A stretch of DNA of 58,988 bases from an uncultured Eubacterium sp. (GTDB taxonomy: Bacteria > Bacillota > Clostridia > Lachnospirales > Lachnospiraceae). The position numbers and the translations under genes were made by a program. Shown here piece by piece: positions 52,496 to 58,988 of this stretch (its first letter is position 1; every line of letters starts with the position of its first letter). The stretch covers positions 1 to 58,988 of the forward strand of contig NZ_CALGRE010000055.1 in assembly GCF_937958975.1 (NCBI RefSeq). The letters run 5' to 3'. Under the pieces are notes generated by a model. That model saw nothing but the letters and a program-made list of their open reading frames with translations, ran no database searches and was not told where the DNA came from.

Positions 52496-53089
52496 ATGAT
52501 TAGAGTTGGAGTTCTAGTTTCCGGAGGTGGGACAAACCTTCAGGCTATTATTGATGCGGTCAAGAGCGGGGAAATAACAAATGTATCTTTAGAGGTTGTC
52601 ATCAGCAATAAAAAAGATGCTTATGCACTTACCAGAGCAAAAGAAAATAACATTAAAGCAGAAAGTGTTTGTATCAAAGATTATGATACGAGAGATGAAT
52701 TTAATAAAGCTCTTATTGAGACGATAGATGCGTATCAGTTAGATTTGATTGTTCTTGCAGGATTTCTCGTTGTACTTCCGGCAGAATTGATTGCAAAATA
52801 TAGAAATAAAATTATTAACATTCATCCTTCACTGATTCCTTCTTTTTGTGGAAACGGGTTTTATGGACTTCATGTGCATGAGAAGGCGCTGGAGAGAGGG
52901 GTTAAGGTGACAGGAGCAACCGTACATTTTGTGGATGAAGGAACGGACACAGGTCCTATTATATATCAGAAGGCTGTAGATGTTCTTCCGGGAGATACAC
53001 CGGAGATACTACAGAAACGTGTTATGGAGCAGGCAGAGTGGAAAATACTTCCACAAGCCATTGATGCCATAGCAAATGACAAGTTGTAA
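52496..53089 (+). CDS. purN: Phosphoribosylglycinamide formyltransferase
   Basis: PurN transfers a formyl group from 10-formyl-THF to GAR. The 197-residue protein has VLVSGGGTNLQAIIDA, the catalytic Asn and His in NIHPSLIPSF, and the Asp in VDEGTDTGPII. The segment CGNGFYGLHVHEKAL replaces the more common PGAHA-type sequence, as in many Clostridia. A GAGGT site precedes the ATG. Confidence 0.95.
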   Translation: MIRVGVLVSGGGTNLQAIIDAVKSGEITNVSLEVVISNKKDAYALTRAKENNIKAESVCIKDYDTRDEFNKALIETIDAYQLDLIVLAGFLVVLPAELIAKYRNKIINIHPSLIPSFCGNGFYGLHVHEKALERGVKVTGATVHFVDEGTDTGPIIYQKAVDVLPGDTPEILQKRVMEQAEWKILPQAIDAIANDKL

Positions 53090-53117
53090 GTTTGACACAT
53101 TTAGGAAAGAGGTAAAA

Positions 53118-54389
53118 ATGAAAGTTTTAATCGTTGGAAGCGGTGGAAGAGAACATGCTATTGCCGCTGCTGTAGCAAAGAGCAGTAAAGTGGATAAAAT
53201 ATATTGTGCACCGGGAAATGCAGGAATCGGGCAGATTGCGGAATGTGTGGATATCGGTGCGATGGAATTTGCAAAGTTAGTGGAATTTGCAAAGGAAAAG
53301 GAAATTGACCTTACGGTGGTGGGAATGGATGACCCGCTCGTAGGTGGTATTGTGGATGAGTTTGAAAATGCAGGACTCAGAGTGTTCGGACCGAGAAAAA
53401 ATGCGGCAATTCTCGAGGGTTCAAAGGCATTTTCAAAAGACTTAATGAAAAAATATAATATTCCTACGGCAGGATATGAGAATTTTGATTCTCCGGAAGC
53501 CGCGATGGAATATCTTGAAACTTCCAAATATCCAATTGTTCTTAAGGCAGATGGGCTTGCACTCGGAAAAGGTGTTTTGATTTGTCAGACCAGAGAGGAA
53601 GCAATGGATGGTGTTAGGGAGTTGATGCTGGATAAGAAATTTGGCAGCGCCGGAAATACTATTGTAATTGAAGAATTTATGACAGGACGTGAGGTTTCTG
53701 TGCTTTCTTATGTGGACGGAAAAACAATTAAGATTATGACATCTGCACAGGACCATAAGAGAGCAAAAGACGGAGATAAGGGACTCAATACAGGTGGTAT
53801 GGGAACCTTTTCACCAAGTCCGTTTTACACTGAGGAAGTGGATACATTTTGTAAAAAATACATTTATCAGGCTACTGTAGATGCAATGGCGGCTGAGGGA
53901 AGAGAATTTAAGGGAATTATTTTCTTTGGTTTAATGCTTACAGAGGAAGGGCCGAAGGTGTTAGAGTATAATGCCAGATTTGGCGACCCGGAAGCTCAGG
54001 TTGTTTTACCGAGAATGAAAAATGACATTATTGATGTGTTTGAGGCATGTATTGACGGAACCCTGGAGCAGATTGATTTACAGTTTGAGGATAATGCAGC
54101 AGTGTGTGTTGTTTTGGCAAGTGACGGATATCCCGTTTCTTATGAAAAAGGATTTGAAATTAAAGGTCTGGAGCAGTTTGACGGGAAGGATAGTTATTAT
54201 GTATTCCATGCAGGGACAAAGATATCTGATGGAAAGATAGTGACAAATGGAGGACGTGTTCTCGGCGTTACTGCAAAGGGAGCAGATTTAAAAGAGGCGA
54301 GAGCGAATGCATATGATGCAACAAAATGGATTGATTTTGATAACAAATATATGCGTAATGATATCGGAAAAGCAATAGACGAAGCTTAA
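53118..54389 (+). CDS. purD: Phosphoribosylamine-glycine ligase
   Basis: PurD joins phosphoribosylamine and glycine using ATP. From ATG 53118, with AAGAGGT ahead, the protein has 423 residues and the family N terminus MKVLIVGSGGREHAI; an ATG 14 codons earlier overlaps purN and is not needed. ATP-grasp motifs include VLKADGLALGKGV, DHKRAKDGDKGLNTGGMGTFSP, and EYNARFGDPEAQVVLPR. It is the last gene of the purE operon. No clear terminator is seen in the 79-bp gap after it. Confidence 0.96.
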   Translation: MKVLIVGSGGREHAIAAAVAKSSKVDKIYCAPGNAGIGQIAECVDIGAMEFAKLVEFAKEKEIDLTVVGMDDPLVGGIVDEFENAGLRVFGPRKNAAILEGSKAFSKDLMKKYNIPTAGYENFDSPEAAMEYLETSKYPIVLKADGLALGKGVLICQTREEAMDGVRELMLDKKFGSAGNTIVIEEFMTGREVSVLSYVDGKTIKIMTSAQDHKRAKDGDKGLNTGGMGTFSPSPFYTEEVDTFCKKYIYQATVDAMAAEGREFKGIIFFGLMLTEEGPKVLEYNARFGDPEAQVVLPRMKNDIIDVFEACIDGTLEQIDLQFEDNAAVCVVLASDGYPVSYEKGFEIKGLEQFDGKDSYYVFHAGTKISDGKIVTNGGRVLGVTAKGADLKEARANAYDATKWIDFDNKYMRNDIGKAIDEA

Positions 54390-54468
54390 AAAAGTGGTAT
54401 TGAAAAACAATTATAGAATAAATTATTAGAGATACACAAGAATCTTTTGATATAAGGATGGTAAAGAT

Positions 54469-56025
54469 ATGAAAAAAATTAGGAATCTGTTCATAACAGT
54501 TTTTATGTTATTGGTACTTGTAATTGGAATGACAATATCAGTCAGTGCGGATACGACAACAGATTTGTCCTCTCTGAAAGTATATGCAGTGGATGCAGCA
54601 GGTAAAAAAACGGAAGTTCCAATGAATTTTAGTGCTACAACCTACACATATAATTTAACGGTTATGTCAAATGCAGTAAAAATTGAAATTGAGGCGGTGC
54701 CGGCGGACAGCTCGTCAAAGGCTGTTGTTGAAAAAGAGTGGGCAAATACAAGAATGGATACGGGAAAAAACCTGACAGAAGTATCAGTTACATCAGCGAG
54801 TGGTGCAGTACAGAAATATACGCTGAATACGACAAAGCTCACAGCGGAAGAAGAAGCAACATATGTTGCACCTCAGAATGATTCGGATAAACCAGATGAC
54901 ACAAAAACGAATAAGAATGAAAAGGATAAAGTAATAAAAGTTGGGAAAAAGGAAATGAAGATATCTTCGTCTTTCCCAAAGAGTGCTATTCCTGATGGAT
55001 TTGTAAAATCATCTGACAAAATTGACGGTAAGAAATATACTTGTATCAAGGGTGAAGTAAAAGAGTTGACAGCTTTTTATCTCTATGATGACGAGACAGA
55101 AGGTTTCTATATTTACAATGCAGATAAAGATAATTTTTATGCAATGAATAACATCAAAGTTAAGAGTAGAATGTATACCATTGTTGTGCCTGAGACAGAA
55201 GATGGGATTCTTAAAAATTATGATAAGAAGAAAGTTACCATTATAGATACAGAAGTAAGAGCATGGGTTTTAGATGAAGAAGCGGGGATGTATCTTGTAT
55301 ATGCTATGAACTGGAATGGTGATACAAATCTTTACTGCTATGATGATAACGAGAAATGCTTTCAGAGATATTTAGTATCAAACGATGCAAATAAACAGTC
55401 AGAAGCAGCGGCAAAAGCGTATGATAATCTTGAAAAGGATTACAATAAATTAGTAGATAAATATAATTTTCTTTTAAAAATATTATGTGGCCTGGTTATA
55501 GTCATTATTATCCTGATTTTTGTATGTATCAATATAGGGTTGAACAAGAAAGAAAAAAGGATTAAGAAAGAAAGTTCTGATAAAAAAGATAAATATATTT
55601 CCGATGATGATGAGATTGAGGAAACTGTAGATGAAGATATTGCAGAAGAAGATGAAGAACCAACAGAAGTGAATCTTGAGACAGATAATTTAGAAGAAAT
55701 TGCCTTAGACGAGGAGAAAACAGTTGGCAAACCAAGATTTTTTGGTCGAAATAAGATAGACAGGACTTACGGAGATGAACCTACATTGGGCTCAGACTTA
55801 CAGTCTGACGAAGGTTTCTATGGTGGTGAGAATGCTGACGAAGATGAAATTTTTATCGATATATCAGATGACGAACCTGAAATTTCTAAGAAAGAGCAGA
55901 TAGAAAATGATACAATTGAGGCTCACAAAGAAATGGAAGAAGATATAAAAGAAACATTGAAATCCATGCTTTCTGATGAAAATGATGAGGATGATGATTT
56001 TGAGTTTATTGATATTGATTCATAA
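54469..56025 (+). CDS. Membrane-anchored protein with cadherin-like beta-sandwich domain
   Basis: The 518-residue protein has a signal peptide (about 1-27, VSA end). Residues about 30-125 fit a cadherin-like beta-sandwich domain (DLSSLKVYAVDAAGKK, NFSATTYTYNLTV, ATVVEKEW-like turn, VQKYTLNTTK). A second extracytoplasmic region at about 160-310 has no recognised family. A short coiled coil leads to one membrane helix near 337-361, then a long, very acidic tail (about 380-518) rich in Asp and Glu, which lies in the cytoplasm by the positive-inside rule. The tail could recruit partner proteins; its function is unknown. Confidence 0.7.
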   Translation: MKKIRNLFITVFMLLVLVIGMTISVSADTTTDLSSLKVYAVDAAGKKTEVPMNFSATTYTYNLTVMSNAVKIEIEAVPADSSSKAVVEKEWANTRMDTGKNLTEVSVTSASGAVQKYTLNTTKLTAEEEATYVAPQNDSDKPDDTKTNKNEKDKVIKVGKKEMKISSSFPKSAIPDGFVKSSDKIDGKKYTCIKGEVKELTAFYLYDDETEGFYIYNADKDNFYAMNNIKVKSRMYTIVVPETEDGILKNYDKKKVTIIDTEVRAWVLDEEAGMYLVYAMNWNGDTNLYCYDDNEKCFQRYLVSNDANKQSEAAAKAYDNLEKDYNKLVDKYNFLLKILCGLVIVIIILIFVCINIGLNKKEKRIKKESSDKKDKYISDDDEIEETVDEDIAEEDEEPTEVNLETDNLEEIALDEEKTVGKPRFFGRNKIDRTYGDEPTLGSDLQSDEGFYGGENADEDEIFIDISDDEPEISKKEQIENDTIEAHKEMEEDIKETLKSMLSDENDEDDDFEFIDIDS

Positions 56026-56033
56026 TTAATAAC

Positions 56034-56080
56034 AAAGGAGTAATTCTAGGGGATAACCCTTCTTTAGAATTACTCCTTTC
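56034..56080 (+). terminator. Terminator before clpC
   Basis: AAAGGAGTAATTCTA and TAGAATTACTCCTTT form a perfect 15-bp stem with GGG/CCC inside the loop, followed by CTT and A-rich sequence; it can serve either strand. Confidence 0.8.
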
Positions 56081-56155
56081 TTAAAAAACAGTTTAAATAA
56101 TAGACACAATTAATGGTTATACTTTATACCTAGCAGGCAAAATGGAGGAATTGGA

Positions 56156-58630
56156 ATGGAGAGCAATAAATTTACGAAACAGACAATTGCAGCAATTGGA
56201 TATGCGAAAGATTTGGCAATTGATTTGGGAATGAATTATATTGGTACAGAACACATATTAGCGGGACTTTCCAAAGTTACAGATGGAGTTGCTGCTAATA
56301 TTTTATATAATTATAATCTGGTTTATGCAGATATTGTTTCTGCCATTGAGGAAGATATGGGCATAAAAGCGAGAACATCAACAAAGGGCAGAGGAAAACA
56401 AAATATTTTACCGTCATCCAGGGCACATATACTTCTTGGCCGCGCAGCATCAGAAGCTGCGGAGCAGGGGCTGCCACAAATCGGGACAGAGCATATTTTG
56501 CTGGCAATCATTGCGGATTCGGATTGCGAGGCATATTGTATTTTATCAAGCTTTGGTATTAGCATGAAAAAAGTGTGTGCAGATATATTGCGACTTACGA
56601 ATAGAGATGTCAGTGAGGTCAAAAAATATTTAAAACAGGAAAAAAAAGGCAGGAGTAATCCATCTGGTGGGACGCCAACATTAGAGAGATATGGAAGAGA
56701 CTTAACAAAAGAAGCAAAGTCCGGAAAATTAGATACTGTAGTCGGTAGAGAAAATGAAATACAGAGAATTGTTCAGATATTAAGCAGAAGAACTAAAAAC
56801 AATCCGTGTCTTATCGGAGAGCCGGGTGTGGGAAAGACTGCCGTAGTGGAGGCAATTGCACAGCGTATTGTAGAGGGCAGAGTTCCAAAGACAATGGCAG
56901 GAAAGAGAGTTATAAGTTTGGATTTATCAGGAGCCGTAGCAGGCTCTAAATATAGAGGAGAATTTGAGGAAAGGCTGAAAAAGATTATTGAAGAGGTAGA
57001 AAATTCCGGAAATGTTATTCTGTTTATCGATGAGATTCATACTATTGTCGGTGCAGGCGGCGCAGAAGGCTCTATGGATGCATCTAACATTTTAAAACCG
57101 TCTCTGACAAAAGGAAGACTGCAGGTAATCGGCGCTACGACAATTTCTGAATATAGAAAATATTTTGAAAAAGATGCTGCCTTGGAGAGAAGGTTTCAAC
57201 CGGTAACAGTCGAAGAACCCACACAGGAACAGACGATTGAAATTTTAAAGGGGCTGCGGGGAGCATACGAAGAATTTCATCAGGTTCAAATTACAGATGA
57301 AGCGATAGAAGCCGCTGTGAAATTATCTACCAGATATATTAATGACAGAAATTTGCCGGACAAGGCGATTGATTTGATTGATGAGGCATGTTCTAAAATC
57401 AGGATTAGAGATATTCCAAAACCAAAGTCAGTGAAAGATAAGGAAATTGATGTAGCTGAATTGAATTTAGAATTGGAGATGTGTATCAGGCATTCTGATT
57501 TTAAAATGGCTGCAAATATAAAAAAGGAGCTGGATAAGGCACAGGCAAAATTAAATAGAGCAGTAGCAAAGTGGGAAGGAACAGAGGGTTCATATCGGCC
57601 TTCGATTACCGAGAGTTCTATCGAGGATGTTGTGGCAATGTGGACCGGAATCCCAGTGACAAAATTAGAAAAAAATGAACAGCAGAGGCTTTTAAAGTTA
57701 GAAGATATACTGCATAAAAGAATGGTTGGTCAGACAGAGGCAGTCAGTGCTGTGGCAAAGGCGGTCAGAAGAGGACGTGTGGGATTAAAAAATCCAAACA
57801 GACCAATTGGTTCCTTTTTATTTTTAGGACCAACAGGAGTCGGAAAGACTGAGTTGTCTAAAACATTGGCAGAAGCGGTTTTTGGAACGGAAGATGCGAT
57901 TATAAGAATCGATATGTCAGAATATATGGAGAAACATAGCGTTTCAAAAATGATTGGTTCGCCTCCCGGATATGTAGGATTTGAAGAAGGGGGACAGTTG
58001 AGTGATAAGGTTAGAAGAAATCCATACTCCGTTGTTCTGTTTGATGAGATTGAGAAGGCACATCCGGATGTATTTAATATTCTTCTTCAGGTTTTAGACG
58101 ATGGACATATTACTGATTCTAAAGGAAGGAAGGTCAGTTTTAAAAATACGATTATTATTATGACAAGTAATGCCGGTGCAAATCGTATTATTGATCCGAG
58201 ACATCTTGGTTTTAGTAGTGGAAATACTGAAAAGCAGGATTATGAGAAAATGAAATCTGCGGTTATGGAAGAAGTAAAGCAAATGTTCAAACCGGAATTT
58301 ATTAACAGAATAGATGACATTATTGTCTTCCATGCATTATCGGAGAAAGAAGTAAGGAGTATTGTAAATATTATGTTGCGTTCTCTTGCAAAGCAGGTAA
58401 AAGAGCAGATGCAGATACAGCTTAAATTTACAGATACAGTGAAAACAATGCTTGCAAAAGAAAGTTATGATAAAAAATATGGAGCAAGACCATTGAGAAG
58501 AATGATACAGAGTAAGGTGGAAGACAGCCTGGCAGAAGAAGTTCTTGCCGGAAAGATACAGAGCGGAAATAGCGTAAATGTTTCATGTAGAAATGGGAAA
58601 GTTAATTTTACTGTGAAAGAAGAAAAATAG
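56156..58630 (+). CDS. clpC: ATP-dependent Clp protease ATP-binding subunit ClpC
   Basis: The 824-residue protein is a class I Hsp100 unfoldase that feeds ClpP. It has two N-terminal Clp repeats (about residues 4-145), a first AAA+ domain with Walker A GEPGVGKT near 221-228, a short UVR-like middle segment (LEMCIRHSDFKMAANIKKEL) that marks ClpC rather than ClpB, and a second AAA+ domain with GPTGVGKTE near 559-567. The C-terminal D2 domain ends ARPLRRMIQSKVEDSLAEEVL. The usual ctsR, mcsA and mcsB genes are not upstream, and I see no CtsR box. A GGAGG site precedes the ATG. A tandem array follows the gene. Confidence 0.94.
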   Translation: MESNKFTKQTIAAIGYAKDLAIDLGMNYIGTEHILAGLSKVTDGVAANILYNYNLVYADIVSAIEEDMGIKARTSTKGRGKQNILPSSRAHILLGRAASEAAEQGLPQIGTEHILLAIIADSDCEAYCILSSFGISMKKVCADILRLTNRDVSEVKKYLKQEKKGRSNPSGGTPTLERYGRDLTKEAKSGKLDTVVGRENEIQRIVQILSRRTKNNPCLIGEPGVGKTAVVEAIAQRIVEGRVPKTMAGKRVISLDLSGAVAGSKYRGEFEERLKKIIEEVENSGNVILFIDEIHTIVGAGGAEGSMDASNILKPSLTKGRLQVIGATTISEYRKYFEKDAALERRFQPVTVEEPTQEQTIEILKGLRGAYEEFHQVQITDEAIEAAVKLSTRYINDRNLPDKAIDLIDEACSKIRIRDIPKPKSVKDKEIDVAELNLELEMCIRHSDFKMAANIKKELDKAQAKLNRAVAKWEGTEGSYRPSITESSIEDVVAMWTGIPVTKLEKNEQQRLLKLEDILHKRMVGQTEAVSAVAKAVRRGRVGLKNPNRPIGSFLFLGPTGVGKTELSKTLAEAVFGTEDAIIRIDMSEYMEKHSVSKMIGSPPGYVGFEEGGQLSDKVRRNPYSVVLFDEIEKAHPDVFNILLQVLDDGHITDSKGRKVSFKNTIIIMTSNAGANRIIDPRHLGFSSGNTEKQDYEKMKSAVMEEVKQMFKPEFINRIDDIIVFHALSEKEVRSIVNIMLRSLAKQVKEQMQIQLKFTDTVKTMLAKESYDKKYGARPLRRMIQSKVEDSLAEEVLAGKIQSGNSVNVSCRNGKVNFTVKEEK

Positions 58631-58704
58631 TACCATTTTTGGAATGAAAAAAATGAAAAAAATCATACTTTTTTCGCACTTGAAAGTCAAATTGTGATAC
58701 AATA

Positions 58705-58988
58705 TTTGTAATCACTTTTCGGAGAAAAGTGATTGCCTGCTTGCAACACCATCTGCGAAGCAGATTAAAATGTGTTGCAATACGATTATTTGTAATCACT
58801 TTTCGAAGAAAAGTGATTGCCTGCTTGCAACACTATCTGCGAAGCAGATTAAAATGTGTTGCAATACAATTATTTGTAATCACTTTTCGAAGAAAAGTGA
58901 TTGCTTGCTTGCAACACTATCTGCGAAGCAGATTAAAATGTGTTGCAATACAATTATTTGTAATCACTTTTCGAAGAAAAGTGATTGC
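58705..58988. repeat. Tandem array D, 84-bp unit, at least 3.4 copies, cut by the window end
   Basis: Units start at TTTGTAATCAC 58705, 58789, 58873 and 58957. Each has AATCACTTTTC-GNA-GAAAAGTGATT, an 11-bp stem closed by GGA in copy 1 and GAA in copies 2-4. A second fold has outer TTGCAACAC/GTGTTGCAA and inner ATCTGC-GAA-GCAGAT. Copies differ at only a few positions. From 58631 to 58704 the sequence is A/T-rich with a degenerate half unit and no gene. Confidence 0.9.

Noticed and set aside
56081..56155. CtsR operator before clpC
   Set aside because: I could not find the GGTCAAA direct repeat, and the best -10 has no convincing -35.

Overview
This window reads as a chromosomal segment of a low-GC, Gram-positive anaerobe of the Clostridia, most likely Lachnospiraceae. 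The evidence is the AT-rich codon use, GGAGG-type ribosome binding sites, a single-chain clostridial PurL, class 1B PyrD with PyrK, a LexA box of Bacillus/Clostridium type, BspA-like and Lys-rich secreted proteins, and a DUF2520 (PanG-like) ketopantoate reductase. The family assignment is inference; no rRNA or tRNA is present to fix it. The content is mostly core metabolism, and I see no insertion sequence, prophage or CRISPR array.

Layout, left to right. A truncated MFS transporter (minus strand) is followed by a five-gene minus-strand surface-glycan operon read from 8.5 kb down to 1.1 kb: ugd, a GT39-like membrane protein, a GT2, a pyruvyltransferase fused to an FrhB-like domain, and a UPF0104-like membrane protein. 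Divergent to it is gatC-gatA-gatB, then a secreted leucine-rich-repeat protein. Purine genes purF-purB-purC follow, then a trigger-factor-like lipoprotein, the pantothenate/CoA cluster panG-panB-panC-panD-coaBC, a secreted GH25 muramidase and a zinc phospholipase-like protein. A LexA-controlled radical-SAM/DUF4130 DNA-repair pair precedes purL. Next come a DUF308 membrane protein, a DegV protein, a DUF2079 membrane protein, and pyrC-pyrF-pyrK-pyrD with a GT2. A small two-repressor regulatory islet at 42.1-43.1 kb precedes a 1221-residue secreted glycosidase-like protein. The last stretch holds pyrE, a VanZ-like protein, an M29 aminopeptidase, purE-purM-purN-purD, a membrane-anchored cadherin-like protein and clpC.

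Together the genes cover most of de novo purine synthesis (purF, D, N, L, M, E, C, B; purH is not in the window), the second half of UMP synthesis (pyrC, D/K, E, F; carAB and pyrB absent), and the route from ketoisovalerate and aspartate to 4'-phosphopantetheine. Transcription units are usually separated by long hairpin terminators. Two promoters (purF, pyrC) lie inside the terminator of the preceding gene.

The most unusual signal is intergenic. Four locus-specific tandem arrays (units of 75, 120, 81 and 84 bp) lie directly after purB, the lipoprotein gene, panC and clpC. Their sequences are unrelated, yet each unit folds into small hairpins, many closed on a GNA trinucleotide loop (GAA or GGA). 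Where copies differ, the change often falls at the middle base of that loop or keeps a stem pair. The second notable item is the repressor islet, where a perfect 15-bp inverted repeat carries two overlapping divergent promoters. The third is a textbook LexA box over the start site of the radical-SAM repair pair.
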